Positions 55,127-63,929 of a stretch of 64,000 bases of DNA are shown here, piece after piece. This stretch comes from Marichromatium bheemlicum (GTDB taxonomy: Bacteria > Pseudomonadota > Gammaproteobacteria > Chromatiales > Chromatiaceae). Under the pieces are notes generated by a model that was not told the DNA's origin, searched no databases, and was given only the letters and a program-made list of their open reading frames with translations. Where the stretch lies: the NCBI RefSeq assembly GCF_012276755.1, contig NZ_JAAXKX010000001.1, positions 62,001 to 126,000 on the forward strand, given 5' to 3'. Positions within the stretch are counted from its first letter, which is position 1. Each line of letters opens with the position of its first letter. The translations under genes were made by a program, and so were the position numbers.

Positions 55127-55475
55127 GGGATCTGCCCTCCGAGGCAGGAAAGGGGTTAAGCTGCATTGTGACCCTCCGAGAGGGGCTGATTATCGGCGAT
55201 CCCGCACCTGCCGGCACGGAATCGGTCGCGGATATCGAGCGCCAGCGTCCCCGCTGGTCGGCCCCGGGGCGCGGAGGCGACCCCCAGCATTGACCGCAAA
55301 TCCTCGCCGGAGCGAGGATGACGGCTCGCACCGGCGAGCCCTCTGCGCTCGCCCCGAGCCCCTTGATGCCACGATCGCAGCCCGGACGCGTCCCCGTCGA
55401 CGCCCTGTCGCGATGAACGAAACCATGCCGGCGGCGCCTACCGCGGACGCCGTGCTCGACGACCGAGGACCCGAC
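55127..55475. other. Divergent intergenic region pat / HDAC-family gene
   Basis: There are 349 bp between the two start codons; the HDAC frame is open through much of it but without family similarity. It contains a perfect 7-bp stem hairpin, GGCTCGC / GCGAGCC, at 55323-55340. Shared regulatory sites for the acetylation genes should be here; no clear promoter hexamers were recognised. Confidence 0.5.
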
Positions 55476-56408
55476 ATGAATCTCGCCTTCATCACCCATC
55501 CCTCCTGCATGGAGCACCGCATGGGTGAACATCACCCCGAGTGCCCCGAGCGGCTCAACGCGATCGGCGATCGCATGATCGCCTGCGGCATCGAGATGTT
55601 GCTGACCCACTACGACGCCCCCGCCGCCAGCCGTGAGCAACTGGAGATGGTGCACGACGGCGACTATGTCCAGCACATCATCGACAGCGCTCCGAGCGAC
55701 GACTCGATCGCCTGGGTCGACGGCGGCGATACCGGCATGAACCGCCACACCCTGACCGCGGCGCTGCACTCGGCCGGTGCGGTGATCCTCGGCGTCGATC
55801 TGGTGATGAGCGACCGCCATCACGCCGCCTTCTGCTCGATACGCCCGCCGGGTCACCACGCCGGACGGCGCAGCGGCGGCGGTTTCTGCCTGTTCAACAA
55901 CGTCGCCATCGGCGCGGCCCACGCCCTCGTCCATCACGGCCTCGAACGGGTGGCCATCATCGACTTCGACGTCCACCATGGCAATGGCACCGAGGAGATC
56001 TTCCGCGGCGACGAGCGGGTGCTGTTCTGCTCGAGCTTCCAGCACCCCTACTTTCCCGGTAGCGGTGCCGACACCACCACGCCCAACATCCTCAACCTGC
56101 CGCTGCCGCGACTGACCGATGGGGCGGCCTTCAAGGCGGCGATCGAGCAGGCCTGGCTGCCCAGGCTCGACGCCTTCGCGCCCGAGCTGATCATGATCTC
56201 GGCGGGATTCGACGGCCATATCGAGGACGACATGGCACACTTCAACCTGCGCGAGGCCGACTTCGGCTGGCTCACCCGCGAGCTGCACCAGCTCGCCGTG
56301 CGCCACGCCGGGGAACGGGTGGTGTCCTGCCTGGAGGGGGGGTATACGTTGTCGGCGCTCGGCCGTTGTGTCAGTACGCATCTCGACGAGCTGATCGGCC
56401 ACGTCTGA
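55476..56408 (+). CDS. Histone deacetylase family (class II HDAC-like) amidohydrolase
   Basis: A 310-residue zinc-dependent deacetylase of the HDAC/acetylpolyamine amidohydrolase superfamily. Active-site parts: RPPGHHAG (H127, H128), zinc ligands D175 and H177 in IIDFDVHHGNGT, D246 in SAGFDGH, and the transition-state Tyr in LEGGYTL. Substrates in bacteria include acetyl-lysines and acetylpolyamines. ATG 55476 was chosen because GAGG precedes it and the family N-terminus (FITHPSCMEHRMGEHHPECPERL) follows at once; an ATG 21 codons earlier lacks a ribosome site. It is divergent from the Pat acetyltransferase, which suggests reversal of Pat-made acetylation. Confidence 0.9.
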   Translation: MNLAFITHPSCMEHRMGEHHPECPERLNAIGDRMIACGIEMLLTHYDAPAASREQLEMVHDGDYVQHIIDSAPSDDSIAWVDGGDTGMNRHTLTAALHSAGAVILGVDLVMSDRHHAAFCSIRPPGHHAGRRSGGGFCLFNNVAIGAAHALVHHGLERVAIIDFDVHHGNGTEEIFRGDERVLFCSSFQHPYFPGSGADTTTPNILNLPLPRLTDGAAFKAAIEQAWLPRLDAFAPELIMISAGFDGHIEDDMAHFNLREADFGWLTRELHQLAVRHAGERVVSCLEGGYTLSALGRCVSTHLDELIGHV

Positions 56409-56743
56409 AGCGGCGGGGTCGGGTCGCCGTGCTGCAACGCAGCATCAGGATAGACGGGCCCCGGTACGGTTGCAATCCTGCCGCGCGGGCATCTTGCCAT
56501 CGTCACCGGGCGCCCGGATATCCACCCTCATAGGTACACCCCGGTCGGTCTCAGCGATTCGCACGGAGGGAAGGACGATGCCCGTAGCGCCACGGCTCGC
56601 CGCCATCGCTAGCCATTGCCCCAGGCCGCCGCGCCCCCCCTGGCGGCGCCGTTGACCCGGCCTGCACGCCGCGACGCGGATCGCGCTACCATCGGCGCCC
56701 TCGTCCGCAATCACGCACACCGCACCGAACCTAGCACCACACC
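56409..56743. other. Intergenic region HDAC-family gene - photolyase
   Basis: There are 335 bp with no supported gene. A small 6-bp stem (TGCTGC / GCAGCA) lies near 56430, just after the deacetylase stop. Nothing else was recognised; the photolyase promoter is presumably in the second half. Confidence 0.4.
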
Positions 56744-58159
56744 ATGTCCGATACCGCCATCGTCTGGTTCAGACGCGACCTGCGTCTCGACGACAACCCC
56801 GCGCTCAGCGCCGCCCTGCACAGTGGCGCGCGCATCCTCCCGGTCTACATCCACGCCCCCGCCGAAGAGGCCCCCTGGGCCCCTGGCGCGGCCAGCCGCT
56901 GGTGGTTGCACCACAGCCTCACCGCGCTCGATGCCGCGCTGCGCGCACGTGGCACCCGACTGTGGATCGGTCAGGGCGAGAGCCTCGCGCAGCTGCGCCG
57001 GCTGGCCAAGCACAGCGGCGCCCGGGCGATCTACTGGAACCGTCTCTACGACCCCGCCACCCGAACTCGCGACACCGAGATCAAGCAGCAGCTTCGCGCC
57101 GCCGGACTCGACTGCGCCAGCCACAACGGCGCGTTGCTGTTCGAACCCTGGGAGGCGGCGACCGGCAGCGGGGGGCCCTACAAGGTGTTCAGCGCCTTCT
57201 GGCGCCACTGCGCGCCCCGACTCACCGATCTCCCCGCCGCATGCACGACCCCGGCGCAGATCCCGGGGGCGGAGGTCGAGGGCGGTGACACCGTTGACGC
57301 GCTCGGGCTGCTGCCGCGCATCCGTTGGGACCAGGGGTTGGCCGAGGCCTGGACGCCCGGCGAGCAGGGCGCCCGGATGGCCGCCGAGCAGTTCCTCGCC
57401 GACCGTCTCAGCGACTACGGGGAGCTGCGCGATCACCCCGATCGTCCGGCCACCTCGCGACTCTCGCCACACCTCCACTTCGGCGAGATCGGACCCCGCC
57501 GGCTGCTCGCGCTGACCCGCGCCGCGCTCCCCACAAGCCCGGACACGGGCGAGGACGCCTTCGTGCGCGAACTCGGCTGGCGCGAGTTCGCGCATCACCT
57601 GCTCTATCACTTCCCGCACACCCCGGAGCACCCGCTCGACGCGCGTTTCGCCGACTATCCCTGGCGCGAGCCACCCCATGACGAGCTGCTCGAGCGCTGG
57701 CAACAGGGGCGTACCGGCATCCCGCTGGTCGATGCCGGGATGCGCGAGCTGTGGCACACCGGGTGGATGCACAATCGGGTACGCATGGTCGTCGCCTCCT
57801 TTCTCACCAAGAACCTGCGCCTGCCCTGGCAGCTCGGCGCACGCTGGTTCTGGGACACCCTGGTCGACGCCGACCTCGCCAGCAACACCCTCGGCTGGCA
57901 GTGGACCGCCGGTTGCGGCGCCGACGCCGCCCCCTACTTTCGGGTCTTCAACCCGGTGCGCCAGGGCGAGCGCTTCGACCCCAGCGGGACCTACGTGCGC
58001 CGCTGGTGTCCAGAGCTGGCGAGACTGCCCGACAAGGTGCTGCAGCAGCCGTGGACGGTGAGCAATGGCCTAGCGCGCGGCCATTACCCAGCCCCCATGG
58101 TCGACCTGGCTCAATCGCGGCGCGAGGCCCTTGCCGGCTGGGAGGAGATCAAGTCGTGA
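56744..58159 (+). CDS. phr: Deoxyribodipyrimidine photolyase
   Basis: A 471-residue class I CPD photolyase, full length, which uses blue light to split cyclobutane pyrimidine dimers. It has the N-terminal antenna domain (AIVWFRRDLRLDDNPALSAAL), and a FAD-binding C-terminal domain with TSRLSPHLHFGEIGPRRL, ELGWREFAHHLLYHFP, GIPLVDAGMRELWHTGWMHNRVRM and WQWTAGCGADAAPYFRVFNP. The electron-transfer Trp positions look intact. It fits an organism living in light. It stands as a single gene. Confidence 0.95.
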   Translation: MSDTAIVWFRRDLRLDDNPALSAALHSGARILPVYIHAPAEEAPWAPGAASRWWLHHSLTALDAALRARGTRLWIGQGESLAQLRRLAKHSGARAIYWNRLYDPATRTRDTEIKQQLRAAGLDCASHNGALLFEPWEAATGSGGPYKVFSAFWRHCAPRLTDLPAACTTPAQIPGAEVEGGDTVDALGLLPRIRWDQGLAEAWTPGEQGARMAAEQFLADRLSDYGELRDHPDRPATSRLSPHLHFGEIGPRRLLALTRAALPTSPDTGEDAFVRELGWREFAHHLLYHFPHTPEHPLDARFADYPWREPPHDELLERWQQGRTGIPLVDAGMRELWHTGWMHNRVRMVVASFLTKNLRLPWQLGARWFWDTLVDADLASNTLGWQWTAGCGADAAPYFRVFNPVRQGERFDPSGTYVRRWCPELARLPDKVLQQPWTVSNGLARGHYPAPMVDLAQSRREALAGWEEIKS

Positions 58160-58293
58160 CGCGATACCCAACCCGAATCACTCAGACCCTTTAGAATGAT
58201 TCTGGCCCCGATGCTGCGCGCATCACAGACGGCAGTGCCCACTCGACCACCGGCACACAATCGGGCCAGTCCCGATTAGCCCTGGAGCCGCCC

Positions 58294-60747
58294 ATGCCCG
58301 TCGCCCCGACCTGCCCGCATCGCATCCCACCCACCCCGGCGCTGGTGCTGCTGCGCACGCTCTTCGCCGCCAGCCATGAGGGGCTGATCGCGCTCGACCC
58401 CACCAGCGGTCGTATCCTGCTCGCCAACCTCACCGCCTGCCAGCTGCTACACGAGGACGAGCCGGGACTGCTCGGGCACCGACTCGACGCCCTGCCGTGC
58501 TGGCCGGCGCAGCGCCACCTGGCCGATGAGCTGATCGCCGCACGTGCCGGCGAACGCGTGCTTGAGGCCCCCGGACCGGATCCGCGCACCCCGCTCGAGG
58601 TGCGCTTGCGGCTGGTCACCGACCCACTCGACGAGCCCCTGGCTCTGCTGGTGCTGTCACACCGCGAGCGCCGCCGCATCGAGTCGGCGCTGCGCGAGAG
58701 CGAGGCGCGTTTTCGCGGCATCCTCGAGAAACTGCCGGCGATCGCGGTACAGGGCTACGACGAGCAGCGCCGCGTGACCTTCTGGAATCGCGCCAATGAG
58801 CGCGTCTACGGCTACACCCCAGAACAGGCGCTGGGCCGACGGATCGAGGAGCTGATCATCCCCGAGGAGTTTCGCGAACAGATGACCACCGAGGTCGACG
58901 CCTGGTTGCGAAGCGACCTCGACCCACCGGCCGGCGAGCTGCGACTGCGCCGGCGCGACGGTACCACCGTCGAGGTCTTCTCCAGCCACGTGATGCAGCG
59001 CTACAGCAGCGGGCGGCGCGAGATGTTCTGCGTCGACCTCGACCTCACCAAGATCCGCGCCGCCGAGCGCCGGCTGCGCCTCGCCGGCACCGTCTTCGAC
59101 AGCACCGCCGAGGGCATCTACATCACCGACGCGACCGGGCACATCCTCGAGGTCAACCGCGCCTTCACCGCGATCACCGGCTACGACCACGACACCTTGC
59201 TCGGACGCCCGATCTCGGTGCTCAAGTCCGGGCGCCATCCCCCCGACCTGTTCCAGTCGATGCGGCGCGACCTCGCCGAGACCGGTTACTGGCGCGGCGA
59301 GGTATGGATCCGTTATCGCGACCGCAGCGTCCATCCGGCGCTGCTACGCGTCAACCGCGTCGATGACGCCCAGGGCGAGACGGTGCACTTCGTCGGGGTG
59401 TTCTCGGACCTCAGCCAGGTCCGTCACTCCCAGGCCCGGGTCGATTATCTCACCCATCACGACGCCCTCACCGAGCTGCCCAACCGGCTGCTGTTCCAGG
59501 CCCGGCTCGATCACGCGCTCGGGCGCCGCGCCGAGCGCCGCCATGGCCGGCTCGCGGTACTGTTCGTCGACATCGATCGCTTCAAGGGGATCAACGACGC
59601 CCTCGGGCATGCCGGAGGCGATGCCCTGTTGCGCGCCGTCGGGCGACGCCTCCAGGCCCAGCTGCGGCGCGACGACACCATCGCCCGCTTCAGCGGCGAC
59701 GAGCTGATGGTGCTCACCGAACACCTCGACGACGAGGCCGCCGGCGCGCGGCTCGCCGAGCACCTGCTGCGTGCCCTCGCCCGTCCGTTCGAACTCTGCG
59801 GTGACGAGCTGTTGATCACCGTGAGCATCGGTGTCGCGCTCTACCCCCGCGACGGCGCCGACAGCACCCAACTACTGCGCAACGCCGAGGTCGCACTGCG
59901 TCAAGCCAAGCGCGCCGGAGGCAACGGCTATGCCTTCTTCACCGCTACCCTCACCCGCATCGCCCGCGAGCGCGCCCGGCTCGAACACGAGCTCAGGCGC
60001 GCCATCCGCGACGGCGAGCTACTGCTCCACTACCAGCCCCAGGTCTCGCTGAGCGATGGCGCCCTGGTCGGACTCGAGGCCCTGGTGCGCTGGCAGCACC
60101 CCCAACACGGCCTGCTCCCGCCCGGACGCTTCATCCCCATCGCCGAGTCCAGCGGGCTGACCCTGACGCTCGGCGAGTGGGCACTGCACGAGGCCTGTCG
60201 TCAGGCACGACACTGGCTCGACGCCGGGATCGCGATCGGGCGGATGCACGTCAACGTCGCCCACGCCCAGATCCAGCGGGGCGCGCTCTATGACACCACC
60301 CAGCGCATCCTCGCCGAGACCGGGCTCGAGGCTCATCATCTGGGGTTGGAGATCACCGAGGGCGTGGTGATGGAGCACGACACCGAGGTCATTGCCGAAC
60401 TCGAGCGGCTGCGCGCCGAGGGGATCAGCCTCTCGGTCGACGACTTCGGCACCGGGCACTCGTCGCTGGCACGACTCAAGGAGCTACCGGTCGACCTGCT
60501 CAAGATCGACCGATCGTTCGTCAACGAACTCGACACCCAAGGACAGGATCGCGACATCATCCGCGCGATCATCGCCCTCGGCGAGGCGCTGGGACAGGAG
60601 ATCCTCGCCGAGGGCATCGAGACCCGCGCGCAGGCGTTGCTGCTGCGCCAACTCGGCTGTCGACTGGGCCAGGGCTATCTGTTCGCCCGCCCGCTCGCCC
60701 CAGAGGCGCTGCCAGACTGGGTCGTGACCCGCAAGGGCCCCGCCTGA
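58294..60747 (+). CDS. PAS-GGDEF-EAL cyclic-di-GMP protein, GGDEF motif degenerate
   Basis: An 817-residue soluble signalling protein. It has three PAS-like domains (about 14-115, 135-255, 262-385: SALRESEARFRGILEKLPAI and RLAGTVFDSTAEGIYITDAT are typical starts), a GGDEF domain (about 390-550) and an EAL domain (about 560-810). The GGDEF active-site motif reads SGDEL at 467-471 instead of GG(D/E)EF, so diguanylate cyclase activity is doubtful. The EAL domain is complete: E595-A-L and DDFGTG with D716 and D717. It is most likely a c-di-GMP phosphodiesterase controlled by its PAS domains. ATG 58294 follows GGAG. No membrane helices were seen. Confidence 0.9.
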   Translation: MPVAPTCPHRIPPTPALVLLRTLFAASHEGLIALDPTSGRILLANLTACQLLHEDEPGLLGHRLDALPCWPAQRHLADELIAARAGERVLEAPGPDPRTPLEVRLRLVTDPLDEPLALLVLSHRERRRIESALRESEARFRGILEKLPAIAVQGYDEQRRVTFWNRANERVYGYTPEQALGRRIEELIIPEEFREQMTTEVDAWLRSDLDPPAGELRLRRRDGTTVEVFSSHVMQRYSSGRREMFCVDLDLTKIRAAERRLRLAGTVFDSTAEGIYITDATGHILEVNRAFTAITGYDHDTLLGRPISVLKSGRHPPDLFQSMRRDLAETGYWRGEVWIRYRDRSVHPALLRVNRVDDAQGETVHFVGVFSDLSQVRHSQARVDYLTHHDALTELPNRLLFQARLDHALGRRAERRHGRLAVLFVDIDRFKGINDALGHAGGDALLRAVGRRLQAQLRRDDTIARFSGDELMVLTEHLDDEAAGARLAEHLLRALARPFELCGDELLITVSIGVALYPRDGADSTQLLRNAEVALRQAKRAGGNGYAFFTATLTRIARERARLEHELRRAIRDGELLLHYQPQVSLSDGALVGLEALVRWQHPQHGLLPPGRFIPIAESSGLTLTLGEWALHEACRQARHWLDAGIAIGRMHVNVAHAQIQRGALYDTTQRILAETGLEAHHLGLEITEGVVMEHDTEVIAELERLRAEGISLSVDDFGTGHSSLARLKELPVDLLKIDRSFVNELDTQGQDRDIIRAIIALGEALGQEILAEGIETRAQALLLRQLGCRLGQGYLFARPLAPEALPDWVVTRKGPA

Positions 60748-60750
60748 GCC

Positions 60751-61494
60751 TCAACCGGCAGCGTCGGCCCCGGCCTCGAGCAGGCGCTCGACCACCACCC
60801 CGGCGAGGGTCAGCCCGAACAGCGCCGGCAGATAGCTGATCGTGCCGTTGACCGCACGCGCGCGTCCCTGACCGACCGGCTCTGGCGGGGCCGGCGGACG
60901 TGGCTGCTCGTCCGACCAGACCACACACACCCCGCGTCCGACCCCACGGCGGCGCAGCTTGGTCCGCACCGCGCGCGCCAGGCCGCAGACCTTGGTGTCC
61001 ATCAGGTCACCGACCTGGATCCGGGTGGGGTCGAGCCGGCCACCGGCGCCCATGCTGCTGACCACCGGCACCCCGAGGCGCAGCGCGCTCTCGATCAGCG
61101 CGAGCTTGCTACCGAGACTGTCGATGGCGTCGATGAGCTGATCCGGACGCTCGGCGAGAAAGGCATCGGCCCCTTCGGCGGGCAGGAAGGCGGCGTACGC
61201 GTGCACCCGGCAATCGGGGTTGATCGCGGCGACACGCTCGGCCATCACCTCGACCTTGGGGCGGCCTAGGGTGGTCTCGAGGGCGAGCAGCTGACGGTTG
61301 AGGTTGGAGGGATCGACCCGGTCGTGATCGACCAGGGTCAGGGTGCCAACGCCGGCTCGCGCCAACGCCTCGGCGGCGAAGGCGCCGACCCCGCCGAGCC
61401 CGGCGACGAAGACGTGTGCAGCGCGCAACCGTGCCACCCCGTCCTCTCCGATCAGGATTCGAGTGCGATCCCACAGCGGTCGATCCGAACTCAT
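60751..61494 (-). CDS. tcdA: tRNA threonylcarbamoyladenosine dehydratase TcdA
   Basis: A 247-residue E1-like (ThiF-fold) enzyme that cyclises t6A to ct6A at tRNA position 37. It has the nucleotide loop VFVAGLGGVGAFAAEALARAGVG, LVDHDRVDPSNLNRQLLALE, DAIDSLGSKLALIESALRLG and the catalytic-Cys region MDTKVCGLARAVRTKLRRRG. Its start overlaps the tatD stop by 4 bp, so it is the last gene of a DUF2058 / NYN / tatD / tcdA row. It converges with the GGDEF-EAL gene 3 bp away. Confidence 0.9.
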   Translation of the reverse strand: MSSDRPLWDRTRILIGEDGVARLRAAHVFVAGLGGVGAFAAEALARAGVGTLTLVDHDRVDPSNLNRQLLALETTLGRPKVEVMAERVAAINPDCRVHAYAAFLPAEGADAFLAERPDQLIDAIDSLGSKLALIESALRLGVPVVSSMGAGGRLDPTRIQVGDLMDTKVCGLARAVRTKLRRRGVGRGVCVVWSDEQPRPPAPPEPVGQGRARAVNGTISYLPALFGLTLAGVVVERLLEAGADAAG

Positions 61495-62285
61495 AGCGCC
61501 AGCACCGCGCGGGCGTTGGCGGTGGTGTGGGCGGCGAGCATCTGCGGCGACTCGTCGCGCACCTCGGCCAGGGCGGCGAGCACCTGATCGAGATAAGCGG
61601 GGCTGTTGCGCTCCCCCCGGTGGGCGGCAACGGTCATGTCCGGGGCATCGGTCTCGAGCACCAAGGCATCGACCGGCAGTGCCCGCGCTAAGCGACGCAG
61701 CCGGGTCGAGCGCGCGAAGGTCAGCATGCCGCCGAAGCCAAGCCGGAAGCCGCGATCGAGATACCGGGCCGCCTGCTGCAGGCTGCCACTGAAAGCATGC
61801 GCGATACCACCGACACCGCCGATCCGGGCGAGCGCCGCGAGCACCTCCTCGTGGGCCTTGCGGACATGCAGCAACACCGGCAGCCGGGCCTCACGCGCGA
61901 GCACCAGCTGCGCCTCGAACAGCGCGAGCTGATAGGCACGATCGGCATCGCCACGGTGGAAATCGAGCCCGATCTCGCCAATCGCCACCGGCCGCTCGGC
62001 GGCCAGCAACGACTGCAACGCCGCCAACGTCGCCTCGGCCTCGGCGAGCGGCGGTAGATAGAGCGGATGCAACCCCAAGGCGACCCGACAGGCCGGCCGC
62101 GCCGCGGTCGCGGTGGCGCGCTGTGCCAGCACCCGTGACCAACCGGCCTGCTCGATCGCCGGTACCACCAGGGTCTCGACCCCGATGGCATGGGCCGCAG
62201 CCAGCACCGCGGCGCGATCGGGATCGAACACCGGCAGGTCGAGGTGGCAGTGGGTATCGATCAGCTGCAACTCAGTCACCGACAT
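61491..62285 (-). CDS. tatD: TatD-family metal-dependent deoxyribonuclease
   Basis: A 264-residue TIM-barrel hydrolase of the TatD family. Metal-site motifs: LIDTHCHLDLPVFD near the start, AIGEIGLDFHRGDADR, LPVLLHVRKAHEE, GIAHAFSGSLQQA and VLETDAPD. Family role: 3'-5' DNA exonuclease or general metallohydrolase. ATG 62285 overlaps the end of the NYN gene by 14 bp; a GTG two codons later is possible. Confidence 0.9.
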   Translation of the reverse strand: MSVTELQLIDTHCHLDLPVFDPDRAAVLAAAHAIGVETLVVPAIEQAGWSRVLAQRATATAARPACRVALGLHPLYLPPLAEAEATLAALQSLLAAERPVAIGEIGLDFHRGDADRAYQLALFEAQLVLAREARLPVLLHVRKAHEEVLAALARIGGVGGIAHAFSGSLQQAARYLDRGFRLGFGGMLTFARSTRLRRLARALPVDALVLETDAPDMTVAAHRGERNSPAYLDQVLAALAEVRDESPQMLAAHTTANARAVLAL

Positions 62286-63018
62286 GGGCGCGCGGATCAC
62301 GGACATAGAGCGCGCGATTGGGACCACGGCCGATCTGACGCGCCTCGAGTTCGAAGAGCTGAATGGCATTGAGCAGCTCACTGAGCTTGCGATAGCCGTA
62401 GTTACGGGCGTCAAACCCGGGGCTGCGCTTGGCGATCGCCGAACCGACCGCCCCCAACCCGGCCCAGCCGGTGTCGTCGGCGGCGCTGTCGACGGCGTTG
62501 CGCAGCAGGGTCACCAAGCGGGTGTCGCACTTGAGCTCCTTGGTGCTCTTGCGCGCGCCGACATCCTCGTCGACGTCCTCGCGCAGCACCTCGGTGAAGA
62601 CGAACTTGTCACAGGCGGCGACGAAGGGCTCGGGGGTCTTGCGCTCACCGAAGCCGTAGACGGTCATTCCCGACTCGCGCAACCGCGAGGCCAGCCGGGT
62701 GAAGTCACTGTCGCTGGAGACGATGCAAAAGCCGTCGAAGTTGCGCGAATAGAGCAGATCCATGGCGTCGATCATCATTGCGCCATCGGTCGCATTCTTG
62801 CCCTTGGTGTAGCTGAACTGCTGGATCGGCTGGATCGAATGACGCAACAGCGTCTCCTTCCAGGAACCGAGGTTGGGCAGCGTCCAGTCGCCATAGATGC
62901 GCTTGACGTGCGCGGTGCCGTACTTGGCGACCTCGGCGAGCAGTCCCTCGACGATGCTCGCCTGGGCGTTGTCGGCATCGATCAATACCGCGAGCTTGAG
63001 GTTGGCGAGTTCTGACAT
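62272..63018 (-). CDS. NYN-domain putative RNase (LabA/DUF88 type) with C-terminal LOTUS-like region
   Basis: A 248-residue protein. The NYN (PIN-like) nuclease domain fills about 8-150, with the acidic residues KLAVLIDADNAQ (D14, D16), NATDGAMMIDAMDLLY and FCIVSSDSDFTRLA expected for metal-dependent RNA cleavage. The C-terminal part (about 170-240, LVTLLRNAVDSAADDTGWAG, ARNYGYRKLSELLNAIQLFE) looks like an OST-HTH/LOTUS domain, which binds RNA. This domain pair is widespread in proteobacteria and is thought to act in RNA metabolism; targets are unknown. It overlaps tatD. Confidence 0.85.
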   Translation of the reverse strand: MSELANLKLAVLIDADNAQASIVEGLLAEVAKYGTAHVKRIYGDWTLPNLGSWKETLLRHSIQPIQQFSYTKGKNATDGAMMIDAMDLLYSRNFDGFCIVSSDSDFTRLASRLRESGMTVYGFGERKTPEPFVAACDKFVFTEVLREDVDEDVGARKSTKELKCDTRLVTLLRNAVDSAADDTGWAGLGAVGSAIAKRSPGFDARNYGYRKLSELLNAIQLFELEARQIGRGPNRALYVRDPRAHVGD

Positions 63019-63052
63019 CAGCGATCCTGTCGGTGACTGGGGTGGGAGCGGC

Positions 63053-63589
63053 TCACCACATCAGGTCGTCGGGCACCTGGAACTCGGCGTAGGGGTCGTC
63101 CTCGGCGGGCTTCTCCTCGGGCCGGTTGAGTACTACGACCAGACGTGCGTCGCGCTCGAGCAGGCGCTCGGCGACCTCGGTCGGCACCAGCTCATAGAAA
63201 TCGTCCTGGCGCACGACCGCAAGCCTACCGGCGACCAACTTGGCCTGCTGCGCCTTGTTGACATAGATCCGCTTGAGCTTGTTGCCGTCGGTGAAGTTGT
63301 AGGCAATGTCGCCGCGTTCGCGCACCACCCGGTTGCTGTGGATGAGCTGGCGGATCTCGTTCTCGGCGGCGCGACGCGCGGCCTCCTCCTGGCGCTGCCG
63401 ATTAAGCGCGCGATCGCGCTCGAGCTTCTCGCGCCGCGCCCGCTCGACGGCCTGGCGCGCGGCATCGTCACCGGCACCGCCCTTGGGGTGCTGCTTGACC
63501 TTCTTGCGCTTGGCCGAGCGCGCCTGTTTGACTTTCTGTTCGTTGACCAAGCCCGCCTTGAGCAGTTGGTCCTGGAGCGAGTTGCCCAC
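63053..63589 (-). CDS. DUF2058 (YaiL-type) nucleoprotein
   Basis: A 178-residue basic protein. It starts with the family's NSLQDQLLKAGLVNEQKVKQ, followed by a Lys/Arg/Gln-rich coiled coil (RSAKRKKVKQHPKGG, ERARREKLERDRALNRQRQE) and a C-terminal domain with NFTDGNKLKRIYVNKAQQAK. Members are annotated as nucleoprotein or polynucleotide-associated protein. No ATG is present near the family start; GTG 63589 with GGAG upstream gives the right N-terminus, while 114 more open codons upstream are unlike the family. It is the first gene of the row leading to tcdA. Confidence 0.85.
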   Translation of the reverse strand: MGNSLQDQLLKAGLVNEQKVKQARSAKRKKVKQHPKGGAGDDAARQAVERARREKLERDRALNRQRQEEAARRAAENEIRQLIHSNRVVRERGDIAYNFTDGNKLKRIYVNKAQQAKLVAGRLAVVRQDDFYELVPTEVAERLLERDARLVVVLNRPEEKPAEDDPYAEFQVPDDLMW

Positions 63590-63929
63590 GTTGCGGATCT
63601 CCGGAAAAGCTGTCCGCGCCTGCCGCGACGCGGTCGTCGTGTACGTAATGAGGCCAGACGGCGACCAGGGTCGACCACCGCTCGCCAGCACGGCCCCGAC
63701 TCGCCACCACCCTCGGCGAGACGAGCGGTTGAGGCCGCAATAGCGGTGAAGTTCCCTATATTGTCGCTTTCCGTGGCGATTTTCGCCAGCGTCACCGCAC
63801 GGCGCCTGTGACGCGATCCGGCGCCCTGGCTTAGAATCGCCCCGGGTCCAGAGGGCCCGAACCGCCCGGCACGGACCGCCATCCGCGTCGGGCTCACCCG
63901 ATACCCGTAGACCATCCCGGAGTCCGCTC
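63590..63929. other. Divergent intergenic region DUF2058 / exported protein
   Basis: There are 340 bp without a supported gene. It holds a 6-bp stem hairpin (TGGCGA / TCGCCA, 63774-63788) and the candidate promoter at 63808-63837. The leftward DUF2058 promoter should also be here, perhaps in the AT-richer patch around 63740-63785. Confidence 0.5.
63808..63837 (+). promoter_or_regulatory. Candidate promoter of the last, partial gene
   Basis: GTGACG (63808-63813) and TAGAAT (63832-63837) are separated by 18 bp. The start would be near 63844, about 86 nt before the ATG at 63930. Confidence 0.42.
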
